Positions 10,786-21,895 of a stretch of DNA of 64,000 bases are shown piece by piece. The DNA is from Manduca sexta. Lineage: Eukaryota > Arthropoda > Insecta > Lepidoptera > Sphingidae. Location of the stretch: contig NC_051135.1 in NCBI RefSeq assembly GCF_014839805.1, positions 12,651,291 to 12,715,290 on the forward strand, given 5' to 3'. The translations under genes were made by a program, and so were the position numbers. How positions within the stretch are numbered: position 1 is the stretch's first letter; each line of letters begins with the position of its first letter. The notes under the pieces were generated by a model, which worked only from the letters and a program-made list of their open reading frames with translations, searched no databases and had not been told where the DNA came from.

Positions 10786-11897
10786 TAGCACACAAGTCGG
10801 TTCAAACAAAACATAAACTCATTATTTTTACAATGGAAGTACATACAAAAACCCCCAAAACCCAAAAACTCGGAAAGTAAAAAACCATCAGTAGAACCGA
10901 TGTTAAATCTGATTGCAGCGGATAAAAAGGTCGTTTGAAATTCAGGCTTGCAAGTTTAATTAAATTTGAAGCAAACTTTTCTGGACATCGGGCTAAAAGA
11001 TCGCAGCTGAATTGATTATACGAATTGGAGTATTGCAATTTGCATCTTATTTTGTATGAGTTTGCGTTAATTTAACTTTGTCGGATTATTTGTTTTATTT
11101 CGTGTTGTTCATAAATTATTGAGTTTGTTCTTTTGTATTATAACGAGCAAGTATTTTTTGCACTGTTACTAAGTATACAAGTGTTATCTACTAATCAAAA
11201 TTCATAATTTGTTGTCCAATCCGCCTCGGAATCTTCCAGATTTTACTAAGTTTCATAATTGCCATTAAAATTATATTTTCAACAACTTCTTCCCACTATT
11301 TATTAGAAGACAATTTCACCATAGAGTAAGTTATCAGGTAAGAATTTTCATAGATTTTAAAAACAGAACGTTCTCATTTCGTAAAAAGGAGTTATTCGTC
11401 ATATTTTTTTTAAACGTCTCGTGTATTTAAATTATTTATCGAACGATTAACAAACCAAGCCTTTGGATGGAAACTTTTGCGATTGAGTCGCCGACAAGCG
11501 AATGCATAAGGTCCGTCTCAGACTTTTGATAAAATTTCACTTTGTATCGCAATTTCATTACGAATGTATTTAATCTATGGTTGATTGGTGCTTCTTATTT
11601 AAATGTTATCTGACGTTTTGGATTCGTGTTGTCGCTTTATTTCTATACAAAAGTAGGATTAAATCTCAGAACAATAACAAGCATAGAAGGAGTCTAAATC
11701 ACCTACATATACTTATCCTATTTTTCAGATAGGCCAAAACCTTGTAAAGAAAGAGACAAACATTATGTTGCTAAGATAAGCTTGCGTACACTATACAAAC
11801 CTCAGATGTAAATATTATGTTTGAATGACGTCATTGTCAGTTAAGACGTAACAGTAGAATCTTAGAACTTTGGTTGCCAGTGAAACTCGGGTTGCTG
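10786..11897. other. AT-rich non-coding stretch
   Basis: No supported gene or repeat. Minus-strand open frames here are short and without motifs. Confidence 0.5.
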
Positions 11898-11985
11898 GTT
11901 CACTATAATATATCCTGCGTAACTGGCTAATCTTCATCAAGGTTGGCCGCCAGGACCGAAATTCGGTTAGGAAAGAATCAAAATT
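11898..11985 (+). mobile_element. SINE family B 3' fragment
   Basis: CACTATAATATATCCTGCGT, AACTGGCTAATCTTCATCAA, GGTTGGCCGCC and CCGAAATTCGGTTAGG match the 3' third of the family B SINE at 60140-60516. The 5' part is missing, a common 5' truncation. Confidence 0.55.
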
Positions 11986-12496
11986 CGGTAAGGCAAGAAT
12001 CACCATCAATGGGCCAATATAGTCATCATCATCATATGCCATACAATTGATTTATATTTTAGATGTAAATTGGTAAGGCACTTGAATGTAAAGTTAAATA
12101 CAGCCAGTACAACTGAAATATTACCTCAAACAAAGCGCATTGCAGTGCTCAGAGGAATTCAAACTTAATTTTTATATATCCAGAGTCGAGTTCGTATCAT
12201 AAACACGAGTGCTGTCGAAACTTCGAGCTGTTTGCGGAAAATAATTTGTTCTATTTTGTTTTAATATGCTACGTCGTACTGTATTGGGCGAAAAGTTTTG
12301 CCTTTTTGAATGCTTGGGGCTCTTTTAACGGAGCGGCAATTTTAAAGTACGCTTTTTATGTTGGTTACATTTTAAATTGCCGGAGGATTGCTTTTGATTT
12401 TTAAAATTTAAACTACTGATATTGGTATTTATACTTTTACTGTATTTTAAATGTAATGATATGAAAACGAGATTTTAAATTTGTTTTTGAGTTTGA
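11986..12496. other. Non-coding stretch
   Basis: AT-rich, with no reading frame or repeat I can support. Confidence 0.5.
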
Positions 12497-12820
12497 TTTA
12501 TACTTGTAACAACAAAAACATTTTATTGTACAACAGTTTTACATAGAAGAATTTCAAAGAGAATTATAGAGGATCTTTTACCCAGGGTAAAACATCTCGG
12601 GGCGGAATCCGATGCGCTGCTTGGACCAAGTTCGCTCCGCTCTCGACAGCAAGATGCACGAAGCAATCCACCTTGCAGAGATCCGGCACCATTCGTGCAG
12701 TGTAGTTCGGATAAAGTGATCCGTGTAGGGCTCACGACCATCAGCATTGAGGACATCGACGCAAGGAGGATAGAGGTAACCATAGATAAACTATATAGCA
12801 ATAAGCGAGTACAGACTTAA
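12497..12820 (+). pseudogene. Open frame of about 108 codons without start codon, unknown
   Basis: One plus-strand frame stays open from about 12497 to a stop at about 12820 and contains no ATG. The part from 12580 is GC-richer than its surroundings. It reads, in pieces, IIEDLLPRVKHLGAESDALL, then VIRVGLTTISIEDIDARRIE, then VTIDKLYSNKR. I recognise no family. It could be a decayed piece of a mobile-element protein or an exon; the minus strand is open too, which weakens the case. Confidence 0.25.
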
Positions 12821-13432
12821 AATTATTAAGACAGGTTTATAAAGCATGCCCAAAGGATGGCATCAAATTCAGGCGGCTCAACGCCGCGTTTCGAACGCAC
12901 GGGAACGCCAACATAACTGCTCAATCGCCAACCACAAAGGCTAGGCGGTAGTCATAAGGCACTTTCTCAGCGAAACCAAAAAAAGGACTCATAAGCTGGT
13001 TTACGCACAGTCTTTATCATATATTTTTCTATCTGTCCTTATTTCTGTAATGTGGAATTTCAGGTACTAAACAATTATTTGGCCTAGTTTTTCTGATCGC
13101 CCGCCTAACTGACAAAGCTCCTTGAGGAACTAATGTTAATTTCCCTAAAAAAATTATAACAAAGAGAGCACTAGAGAGGACTCACTCACAAGTGACAACT
13201 ATCAATCGAATAATGCTAAATTCAATTTATCATAAATACCAAAAGAATATAAATAGTTTCAGGCATAAATCGCAACAAAAGATCGCGTTATGAGTCGAAA
13301 TTGAACCCGCACGATGTCATCACAATAAAAACGTCAAAGTAATGTCACTTTGATGGAGTGACGTCATAAATACAATGCGAACTCACTCCGTAGTCGTAAC
13401 TATTCCATATTTCAAACGTTTGAAGAGAATCG
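12821..13432. other. Non-coding stretch
   Basis: Includes a GC-richer part at 12860-12960 that may continue whatever lies at 12497-12820. Otherwise nothing recognisable. Confidence 0.4.
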
Positions 13433-13639
13433 TATACTAATATATAAAGCTAAAGGGTTTGTTTGTTTAAACGCACTAATATTAGGAACTACTAGACTCA
13501 TTTGGATTTTATTTTCACTAATGGGAAGCTCCATTACTCCTATAGGCTATTGGCTACTTTAATGCTGAGGTAATGTTAAACGGAACTTTTATCCCGGTTA
13601 AACATCTTCACTTGGGTGAACCCGCGATCAAAAGCTAGT
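13433..13639 (-). repeat. Retroposon family G copy
   Basis: Reversed copy: it begins TACTAATATATAAAGC and ends CGATCAAAAGCTAGTA, with the family core GGAAGCTCCATTACTCCTAT AGGCTA and ATCCCGGTTAAAC. Similar to 48640-48828. Confidence 0.6.
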
Positions 13640-13799
13640 AATTTATAAAGGTGTATATTTCCAACAGATTTGTCACAATGTAAGCTTAACGCCTTGTCGA
13701 CGTAGAAGTAGGTACAATCTTTGCAACCTTTGGTGGTCGAGTTTAGATGTGTTGTTTTTGCACGATTTCAAATTACCCGATGTTTCGACTTACATATTT

Positions 13800-13860
13800 T
13801 TTTTGTTATCATTATTATGATGAAGCCATCCACTGCTGAATACGGGCCTCTCAAAGATTT
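13800..13860 (-). mobile_element. RTE-like LINE tail scrap
   Basis: ATTATGATGAAGCCATCCAC TGCTGAATACGGGCCTC is the reversed (GAT)n tail plus the end of the GEAYVQQW coding region, much diverged. Confidence 0.4.
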
Positions 13861-14817
13861 TATTCATATGCAAAATCTAGAAAATGATACAGTATTTCAA
13901 ATATGACGTGCACGTTTGGAATTTCGTATCAAGTAAAATACGCTCGACCTGCTTTCAAGAATCTAGGAGCATTGGAATTCACAGAATACGGTAAACTAGT
14001 TCTATAGAAATTCGTTTGCATACATTCGAAATAATCGGAGACATTCAAACATCTTATCTATTATGTTTTGCACGCGGCTTTGACCACCTGAAAGACTTTT
14101 TCTAAATAAATCGTATTGACTATTTTTCCTGTTTTGAATTTGAGACATGTATATCCGTGTGAAAACCAAATTTCACTTAATGATTTAATAGCGTTTGTTT
14201 TTTCAAATATTTATTCTTACATGTTCGCCATTTAAAACATCGCCTTTATATTATGGAGAGATAATTTAAACTAATAATAAGTAGTCTAATCTGTTTTGTT
14301 GGCAACTTATAATGAATCATTTGAACAAAAAGAAACAAATAATTTATAATAAAACAAGTTTATGAACAATTGTTGCGTTACACTGGACGAGCTTACATTT
14401 ATTTTTTGTCAAAAGAAATGTCGGACATAAACATTAGTCGCTCTATCTCGAGTTGTAATTTTGTTTTATATTCGTTAATTATGTATGGGAACGAAAAATG
14501 CTTGCATTTTAGAAAGTCATTAAATAACTCTTTTAAATTTGAAATTCGTGATTTATTTATCGTATATTAAATTTTATATTTATAACAAAGGTACTACATG
14601 TGCCCTATGTATATTTTTCATATACCCTACATAATTCATTAAAAAGATGCTTTTGCAGTTATATCGCAGTACTGTCATGTTACGATTTTATAATTGTAGC
14701 AGAAACAAATGTTTATTTATTTACTTATCATTCGAATATGACGTCCACAATCGAGCGACGTGTCCTTCAATAGTTACTTGCATTATTATATCAGCCTGTC
14801 TAATTATGTACTTGATG
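13861..14817. other. AT-rich non-coding stretch
   Basis: Only short motif-free open frames. No gene or repeat supported. Confidence 0.5.
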
Positions 14818-15114
14818 TTGCTCGCAGCTTTGCCTGTGTGAAAAGCCTTTTCTGCTACAAAGGTCATTGAATCACTGAAGTCATTCATAACGCTACCTAA
14901 ACGATGTCAGCGACATCTATTTAAAAAATAGATTTTAAAAAATCTGTGATTTCACATTGGAGCAATTATCGGGATAAAAGTAGCCCATGAGTGAATCCAG
15001 AACATGGTTTATCCCTGTGGCAAATTTCATCCAAATCCGATCAGCTGTTTCTGTGTATAGTTCTAACAAACATCAAAACATTCGCAAATCTTCATTTTAT
15101 AATACTATATAAGA
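14818..15114 (+). repeat. Retroposon family G copy
   Basis: Starts TTGCTCGCAGCTTTGCCTGT and ends TTTATAATACTATATAAGAC, with GGGATAAAAGTAGCCCATGA and AAATTTCATCCAAATCCGAT. It lies about 65 bp from a second, oppositely oriented copy at 15181. Confidence 0.65.
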
Positions 15115-15180
15115 CCTACTCTATATAAGTGAATGTCATGAATTTTTCAGAAAAATAAACCAAAATCTCATTTAGACCAT

Positions 15181-15433
15181 CTTACTAATATTATAAATGC
15201 CAAAGTTTGTGAGCATGGATGTATGTATGTTTCTTCATCTTTCACGAAAAAACTACTGAACGGATATGGATGAAACTTTATAATAATATTGGTTATACGT
15301 CTGAATAACACGTAGGCTACAATTTATAATGATTTTGTGTAATTTGGTCATAATATGACGATACATAACAAATAAGTAGAAAAAAAATCTGGAAAACTAC
15401 TTCACGCGGGCGAAGCCGCGAGCAAAAGCTAGT
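15181..15433 (-). repeat. Retroposon family G copy, sub-type with TACTAATATTATAAATG end
   Basis: Reversed. It starts CTTACTAATATTATAAATGC, holds CACGAAAAAACTACTGAACG and AATAACACGTAGGCTACA, and ends GGGCGAAGCCGCGAGCAAAA GCTAGTTA. Nearly the same layout as 29770-30034. Confidence 0.75.
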
Positions 15434-15759
15434 TACTTAACATAATTCTTCTGAGAATTAAATATTATGTTAGTAATAATTACCTGTTCAAATAAGTTGT
15501 TGCGTGTCACGGACTTGGTATATTAAACTTCCGGTTTGCTATCGATTACTGGAAAACCATAACAAAGCAGTTTAAAATAGGTTTCATTTTTCCTCATGGT
15601 TACCCTTCAAATATTTGTTTTTTAAATTTAAATTTTAAGGTAATATCTTAGCTTTTTTCTTTTGTACAAAGTAACTCTAGCAGAACCTTGGAAAATGACC
15701 CACGACATGAAATAAGTCATGCAATGTAATAGGTGCGGTTTAGGTCCGTGACACAGGTA
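15434..15759. other. Non-coding stretch
   Basis: Nothing recognisable. Confidence 0.5.
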
Positions 15760-15796
15760 CAAAACCCAAGGGCACGCAACTCTGACTTTTCTAAAG

Positions 15797-15842
<46 letters not shown>

Positions 15843-16057
15843 TGTATACTTTGTGAATTATCGCTTGTTTTGACGGCGAAGGAAAATATCGTGAAGAAAC
15901 CTGCACACCTGAGTAATACTCTAAGAATTTTCAAGTTAGGTGAAGTCTGCCAATCCGCGCACCAGCGTGGTGGACTAAGGCCTAATCCCTCTCGATAGTA
16001 GAGGAGGCATGTGCCCAGTAAGATAGTATATAATACAGGGTTGGTATTATTATTATA
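15760..16057 (+). mobile_element. SINE family C copy with internal (TA)n tract
   Basis: The body matches the family (CTGACTTTTCTAAA, GTGAATTATCGCTTG, GTGGACTAAGGCCTAATCCC, GTAGAGGAGGC). The stretch that is ATGTGTGTATTC in other copies is replaced by a (TA)n run at 15798-15841. The head is heavily decayed. The 3' end is a (TTA)n-like tail. Confidence 0.7.
15798..15841. repeat. (TA)n microsatellite
   Basis: About 22 uninterrupted TA units inside the family C SINE, producing spurious alternating Ile-Tyr frames on the minus strand. Confidence 0.95.
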
Positions 16058-17817
16058 CCCAGAGACGATCCTAAATAAACTTAACGCCATCCCGTGTATT
16101 CACTCTTTCGACTACAAATAAGATTCCGTAGATTACCCTTTCGTTTCGTATATCAAAGTAGTAAAAACTTGTTAACGGAGTTTGTATACTGCAAAGCACC
16201 TCTTGGCGAGCTTAAAAACTCTATTATAAGGCTGCATTTGCGCCAAAGTAAATTTCAAATTAACTGCAGCCGTCCATTCTATATCCGTGAAAGCATCAAG
16301 TTAAAATGCAGATTAAAATTTAGAACCTTACGAGCACTTCTCATTCATAAAACTAAAAGTAATTTCAACGAAACTACATACGCGTATCCCTTGGGGGGTG
16401 AATATAGATGCTAGAGCAATTTCAATATTTAAAATTTATGATAGAAAATGGGATTTTTGTTATATCAGGCACAATGCGAATGTGGACACGAAAATGTATA
16501 TTTTTTTAAGATTTTAAACGGAAATATGGACTGAATCATTATAATAAACTGAAGTAGGCAATCAGAATTATACTTATACATTACTTTTACTGTATATATT
16601 TTAAACGCTTTCTGCAATATCCGAGGGGAAAGAACTTTCATACTGCACTTTGAAGTTTCAAATACGTAATTGGAAACTAACTGCCCATAACCATTATAAT
16701 GCAGTTTACCGTTGGATAATCTCGCAAGGCATAATTAGGGCCCTAACGGTAATTCTAGTGGACTCATAGAGGCGTTTAATTCCCTGATTGTCGGTCTAAG
16801 ACTGAATAAAACGGAATATGCAATTAGGCCGCGCTACGAAATTGCTACGAGATTACGAGCTACGCATGGGTCGCCTGCTACGAAAGCTTATGTGCTACAT
16901 GCGCTTTATGAAACTACTGGTAACTGTTCAACTGTATTTGTGATTTATAATGTATTATTAATACATTTTACAGTTATGTCGATCTTGTATTGCAGCAATG
17001 AATCGGAAGGTAAAATTTCGAATAATTTGACGCTTTATTGTTATAGAAGGGTTTTAAATTGTTGTAACAAAAAACTTTTGAGCCATTTTCAATCTTCAGC
17101 AGTAAGACAGCAAGGCGATACAGATTGCGTTCAAAACTAATTTGATTGTTTGTGAATTTTTTATTATCTTATCATATAAAATAAATCAGTGCATTAGATT
17201 TGCTAATGGTTCAGTAATATAATTGCAATATTCATAGGTAGATAGAAACTGTACATATTTTATATACCTTCTATTAAATAAATTATAGAATAACATTATA
17301 ATAATGAACGAAAAAGGAATACCTTTAACAAATAACGCCGGTAACTTCGAGTTGCAAAAGGAAATTAACAAATTAAACTATTTGCAATAGAAACCTGCGA
17401 CGGAAACGTAGTCAAAGGGCTTCCTGAAACGATATGATGTTCCGTTTTCAGACTTTAGTTCCATCCAATTGGGCTTTAAGTGCAACGCAGACGACAGATT
17501 TTAGTCATTACTGCACAATTTTGAGAAGTTAAGAATATAATATTTTTACGGAGCGTATAAATATATTATATGCTTATAGTCTTGAAAAGGTAGGTAGACA
17601 TAACTACTATAAATGAACTAGTTTAACGATACGTAGAAACATTAAATTGGATAAATTATCGACAAAATAATGACAAATTATAATCTATTAAGTAGTCTAG
17701 GACAAAGCGGTCGAAGTAAATAGTGAAAGGTACATACATAAACTTGAAAGCCTTATCTATATTTTAAGCCAGTAAAATTAAAAACCAAATGAATTAAGTA
17801 TAATCATGTATGAAAAT
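16058..17817. other. Long non-coding stretch
   Basis: Several open frames of 80-105 codons occur (16094, 16892) but show no motifs, biased composition or splice context. I see no recognisable repeat family in this 1.8 kb. Confidence 0.45.
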
Positions 17818-18153
17818 GAGCGGCGATAGCCTAGTTGGGTGTGGAACGGACTGCCAAGACGAATGTCCGCAGGTTCAAATCCTAAGGGCACACACTTCTG
17901 ACTTTTCTAAAAATCATGTGTGTATTCTTTGTGAATTTATCGTTCGCTTTAACGGTTAAGGAAAACATTCTGAGGAAACCTGCACATCTGAGAAGTTCTC
18001 TATAGGAATTTCGAAGGTGTGTGAAGTCTGCCAATCCGCACTAGGCCAGCGTGGTGGACTAAGGCCTAATCCCTCTCAGTAGTAGAGGAGGCCCGTGCTC
18101 AGCAGTGGGCAAAGTATATAAAACAGGGCTGATATTATTATATTATTATTATT
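17818..18153 (+). mobile_element. SINE family C, full copy with 12-bp target duplication
   Basis: The best-preserved member (336 bp). The head is GCGGCGATAGCCTAGTTGGG (A box-like) and GCAGGTTCAAATCC (B box); the body contains GTGGACTAAGGCCTAATCCC; the tail is (ATT)n. The perfect duplication ATGTATGAAAAT at 17806-17817 and 18154-18165 fixes both ends. Transcription by pol III and mobilisation by a LINE are inferred from the class. Confidence 0.9.
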
Positions 18154-18401
18154 ATGTATGAAAATCGGCTCGACGCAAACCAGTCGTGTGCGCACTGCGA
18201 TGCTGATTTGAATATTCAAATATCGATAGATGTGGTGCATAAGGTGAATGTTATTTTTAAGTTACCTTCCTCGAGCATGCATTGGAGTCTGTTAGCTTTA
18301 CGTTTCGTGTGTGCAAACATTATATTACTATACAATATGAATTCAAAGTTTGGCATCCAAGATGTTAGTTCCGCTCCTATTTCACATTGTGATGTTACAT
18401 A

Positions 18402-18537
18402 GCTTATAGCCTTTCTCGATAAATGGGCTATCCAACAGTAATTAACATAAAATTTTTCAATTCACACCAGGCGTTTCTGAGATAAGCGTGTTCAAAGAAA
18501 CAATCAAACTCTACACCTTTATATAATAGTATAGATA
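18402..18537 (+). repeat. Retroposon family G, 3' fragment
   Basis: CTCGATAAATGGGCTATCCA and CTTTATATAATAGTATAGAT match the 3' part of the copy at 57433-57907. The 5' part is missing. Confidence 0.5.
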
Positions 18538-18559
18538 TAAAAACCGAAACTTACCCGAA

Positions 18560-18629
18560 TGTAAGGAACGACTGCCGAGGGGTAATCACCTCTCGCCAAT
18601 CGACATTCTATTCTCACTCCACTTACCAT
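18560..18629 (+). repeat. Retroposon family D, left part of a split copy
   Basis: ACTGCCGAGGGGTAATCACC, ATCGACATTCTATT and CACTCCACTTACCAT are the 3' half of family D. The element is interrupted at AT 18628-18629 by a MITE and resumes at 20122 with TGCAGACAGGTCACTTTGCC. Confidence 0.7.
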
Positions 18630-18728
18630 CAGGGGTCTTATTCTCTAATCCCGCACGTTATTTTAACAGTGCGTAACAAGCACGTAACACAACACATCAT
18701 GTTTAGGACTATAGAAATTTGGCTTATA

Positions 18729-20034
18729 CCTAGTCTTGCCATAAATATTGTAATAAAGAAAAAAGAAAATTGTTAACTGCAAATAACATTTATTACTTTT
18801 ACAGTGTGTCAGTTTAATACATAAATATAAAACAATTAAAAATATAAAAAGCTTATTCGAAGTGGTCTCCATTGGCTGCAATACAGTCCTTTAAACGATG
18901 AGGCCAGTTATCAATAGAAGCACGCACTCTTTCCATGGGAAAATTCTTCACTGCCAATCGTATAGATTGTTTTAGGGACTCCAAATTATCATGGCGTTTA
19001 GAGCAAGCTGTACTCTCTAAAACTGACCACAAATCATAATCCAGCGGATTAAGATCGGGACTAGACGACGGCCAGTCTTCAGCTCTGATGAAGTCCGAAA
19101 CGTTCGATTCCAACCAAGACTGCGTGGACCGAGCTTTATGACCCGGCGCCGAGTCTTGCTGGAAGGACCATACTTGGTTATTGAACATGGTGATGTTAAG
19201 GGGCTTAACTACCTTCTCAAGAATGGTATCTTGATACACTTGTGCCGATGTTTTGATACCTTTTTCACAAAAATATGGCTCAGTCACTCCTTCATAGCTA
19301 ACACCCCACCAAACCATCACTGAAGTCGGATAATGTCCACGTTGCACTCTGTCGACTAATTGGGAAGCTTCCTTAGAGCTTTGAGCATAAATACGGTCAT
19401 TTTGTTTGTTAAAATGTTGCTCAATTGTAAAAATTTTCTCATCCGTAAACAAAATTTTTCTGTGACCTCCCTTTGCGTACCGCTTCAGTAGTTGTTTCGA
19501 TTTTACCACCCTATTCTTCTTTAAATTATCAGTTAAGAAATGGCCAGTGCGTCTCTTATAGGCTGCAAGTCCTAAGTCATCTTTTAAAATACGCGACATG
19601 GTTCTAGGTGCTATCTTCATTTCCCGAGATAAAATCTTTTGCTTTCGGACAGGATTTCTTCGAATTCTTTCCCTTACTGCTTTGACCACCTTTTTCGTAC
19701 GAACACTACGTGGACGGCCAGATCTTTTCTGTCACAAACAGAGGAGGTCTCATTGTACCTATTAATAGCCCGGTACACAAACATTTTACTAATACCAAGT
19801 GTATGGAGAGTTTTAAAAATTGCATTTGGCTCCATACCTACTTTGTGTAATGCTATCACAGCGATTCGGTTCTCTTTATCACCCCACACCATTTTAATAT
19901 CGCAAAATATTTTACAATGTATTGGCGCCAAAATGAGAAAACACAATGAACAATCGTATAAAAATGACAGATTCGAAATTCAAATGTAATATTTTTTTAT
20001 AATTAAGTGTAACAGTATTTATGGCCAGACTAAG
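18729..20034 (-). mobile_element. DD37D mariner-type transposon with intact ends
   Basis: A 1306-bp element bounded by TA duplications (18727-18728 and 20035-20036). The left terminal inverted repeat is CCTAGTCTTGCCATAAATAT TGTA; the right, read inward, is CTTAGTCTGGCCATAAATAC TGTT. It carries one transposase gene on the minus strand. Its insertion point is read directly from the empty site in the MITE copy at 39814, which has GGCTTACAGAATACC where this copy is interrupted. Confidence 0.93.
18853..19892 (-). pseudogene. Mariner-type DD37D transposase, one frameshift
   Basis: Cut-and-paste transposase of the IS630/Tc1/mariner superfamily. The first reading frame starts at ATG 19892 (MVWGDKENRIAV) and encodes the N-terminal helix-turn-helix region. 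After about 55 residues the frame breaks in an A-run (plus-strand T-run 19725-19728). A one-base deletion fits, because the next frame then encodes the expected GRPR basic motif and runs to the stop at 18853. The second frame carries all three catalytic aspartates, in FTDEK, QQDSAPGH and SPDLNPLDYDLW, with 37 residues between the second and third. Total length of about 345 residues is normal for the family. DD37D elements include the maT-like group known from Lepidoptera; the exact subfamily is inferred. Because of the frameshift the copy is probably not autonomous, although its ends could still be mobilised. Confidence 0.92.
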
Positions 20035-20121
20035 TAGAATACCATTCCACGCACATTTCTCGGAGATAACATGACACGGCCGCGTTACGCGTTTACACTA
20101 TCATACAGAATAAGGGCCCTG

Positions 20122-20157
20122 ATGCAGACAGGTCACTTTGCCATGCACGTGTAAAAA
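20122..20157 (+). repeat. Retroposon family D, right part of the split copy
   Basis: ATGCAGACAGGTCACTTTGC CATGCACGTGTAAAAA continues family D exactly where the left part (18560-18629) stops. It ends in the family's A-rich tail. Confidence 0.65.
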
Positions 20158-20739
20158 TCATTGAAATCGTTCCCCATTCACTATTAAGCTGGAAATGTTA
20201 TTTTTTATTTCATAAACTTCATTAGACACCGCGTTACAAGATCTCCGGTTGAAATGAACTGTGAACTACATGCAGTTCTTTGTGTCAGTAACAATAGGTA
20301 TTTTCTATACAAGCCTCGGATGTTCTTTGTTCAAGACATGCTCTCTCTAATCTTGTTTCTGTTTTATATCTATTTTGAAGGAAATTGCTTTTAAATATCA
20401 TAAATGTTGGCGTACGTTGTAATCATGATTTTAATGAGAAAGATATTTTTGCTTCGCTTGTAGGTAATTGGTATGTAGAGATTGTGTTTTTGTTATGGCA
20501 GAGGATGTCCAATATTTTTGCCTAGTTTGGGACTCTGCTTGTTTTGTTTTAAATTATTTTTAAGTACTAAAATTCTTATGAATAATGTGCCTTTTATTTG
20601 TAGGGCCCTACTCTTTGCTTACTTTTTTGGGCAATATAAAACTTTATTATTACTATATAAAAAAAATACTAAAATTCTATTCCATGCTAAAGCGTAATTT
20701 ATTTGAGATAGTAAAAACACAATTTTCTCAGTTTCTCTA
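20158..20739. other. Non-coding stretch
   Basis: AT-rich with T-runs. Nothing recognisable. Confidence 0.5.
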
Positions 20740-21007
20740 TATAACATAATGCATAACATCACGCATTTTATCCCCGAAGGGGGTATGCAGAGAAGCGCAA
20801 CTAGGGCACCTACTTTTCGCCAAGTATGTTCCGTCCCATGATGTGATAGGGGGCGAGCCTATCGCCATATCGGGCACAAATTCCAGACTCCGGGCTGATA
20901 CTGAGCAGAAAAACCCAAATATCACTTTTGCCCGACCCGGGATTCGAACCCAGGACCTCAGAGCGCTATTGTACCGGACATGCAATACAACTACGCCACC
21001 GAGGCAG
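20740..21007 (-). mobile_element. SINE family A, full copy with 12-bp target duplication
   Basis: Well-preserved reversed copy: TATCCCCGAAGGGGGTATGC at the 3' end, CCCATGATGTGATAGGGGGC in the body, and GCCCGACCCGGGATTCGAAC with the head ending at the right. Target duplication TCAGTTTCTCTA at 20728-20739 and 21008-21019. Apparently among the younger insertions of this family here. Confidence 0.92.
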
Positions 21008-21392
21008 TCAGTTTCTCTAATAAGTATCAAATATATTAATGAAAGAACCATTGGATCTTTTTATGATTTCTGTTTTGTCAATGGCAGGCCAGAGTGCCAT
21101 TTTAATACATCGATCTTCGTTGCTGTAATACAAACCCCTAAATATTATATCTGTTTATTCATAAACCCTACTTATGAAATTTGTTTACACCTGTCAAAAC
21201 TCCATCATAAAAGGCCCAACAAAAATGGCGGCTATTCGTATTAAATATTACACAACCACGTCAGAATTATCCTGTACCGTAATAAATTATAATGACACCG
21301 TATTCGCAGCTGATGAAAAAGGATTTTTACAATGCCTGATATAGAGTAAAAAATAAAGTAGTCTACACATAGAAGTACAGTTTTATTTTTCT
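21008..21392. other. Non-coding stretch
   Basis: Nothing recognisable beyond the target duplication of the neighbouring SINE. Confidence 0.5.
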
Positions 21393-21537
21393 CAGTCTGT
21401 GTATATCCAGTTCCAACAGGCCGGCATAATTGTGACGACTGCTGAAGGGTAATCATCTTTCGTCAGTGGACATTCTATTGAACACCACTCTACTTACCAT
21501 CAGGTGTAGTGGCGTCACTTTGTCGTATAAAAAAAAG
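21393..21537 (+). repeat. Retroposon family D, 3' half
   Basis: Runs from CAGTCTGTGTATATCCAGTT through GCCGGCATAATTGTG, GGACATTCTATTG and CTTACCATCAGGTGTAGTGG to a poly(A) tail (21528-21536). 5' truncated. Confidence 0.7.
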
Positions 21538-21552
21538 TTAAGAAATTTAGTT

Positions 21553-21670
21553 CATGGTGGGCTGCCACCTAATTTGTGAATATGCCAGGATAGCGACTAC
21601 TATATAGAAGATGTAAAACCCGCTATAGCCCCGTAAATGTGTCCGTTTAAGGATCAGACTGTATATATCC
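21553..21670 (+). repeat. Retroposon family D, 5' half
   Basis: GGATAGCGACTACTATATAG, GTAAAACCCGCTATAGCCCC and GGATCAGACTGTATATATCC correspond to the 5' half of family D. It lies in the same orientation just downstream of a separate 3' half. Confidence 0.55.
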
Positions 21671-21724
21671 ATATTCAAAGAGTCCGGCGTGGGATAAACA
21701 TAAAACATAGAGTGTTTGGTAGCT

Positions 21725-21895
21725 ATCTAGCAGTGGCGAAGGGTGAATTTTTTTATAAGGTAACTCGATGCAAAAAATATGCCTTAGTTAACATATCGCG
21801 GCCAATTTATAACAAGAAAATACAAACTAAAACACACGTAAATAAACCTAAAAGGGAAGCCGGTAGGAATCGAGTTGTATGGACGCTGCTATCTA
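21725..21895 (+). mobile_element. MITE family E copy
   Basis: Begins CTAGCAGTGGCGAAGGGTGA, holds GCCTTAGTTAACATATCGCG, GCCAATTTATAACA and CCTAAAAGGGAAGCCGGTAG, and ends TTGTATGGACGCTGCTATCTAG. The ends are roughly inverted (GTGGCGAA / TTCGCCAC in the better copy at 47813). An open frame through it is accidental. Confidence 0.55.

Larger units (their letters stand above)
18630..20121. mobile_element. MITE family W, split by a mariner insertion
   Basis: The outer ends CAGGGGTCTTATTCTCTAAT and, inverted, CAGGGCCCTTATTCTGTATG are terminal inverted repeats flanked by AT on both sides. Removing the mariner (18729-20034) and one TA leaves about 184 bp. This aligns with the unbroken copy at 39814-39996 and the copy at 32179-32489. 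It is non-coding and non-autonomous. Confidence 0.8.

Noticed and set aside
15628..16090. Minus-strand frames with long Tyr-Ile repeats
   Set aside because: They are translations of the (TA)n tract inside a SINE.
16094..16414. 106-codon plus-strand open frame
   Set aside because: No family resemblance, no splice or promoter context, basic composition typical of chance frames.
20748..21005. tRNA-like sequence with a perfect B box
   Set aside because: It is the head of a family A SINE (body and target duplication present), not a tRNA gene.
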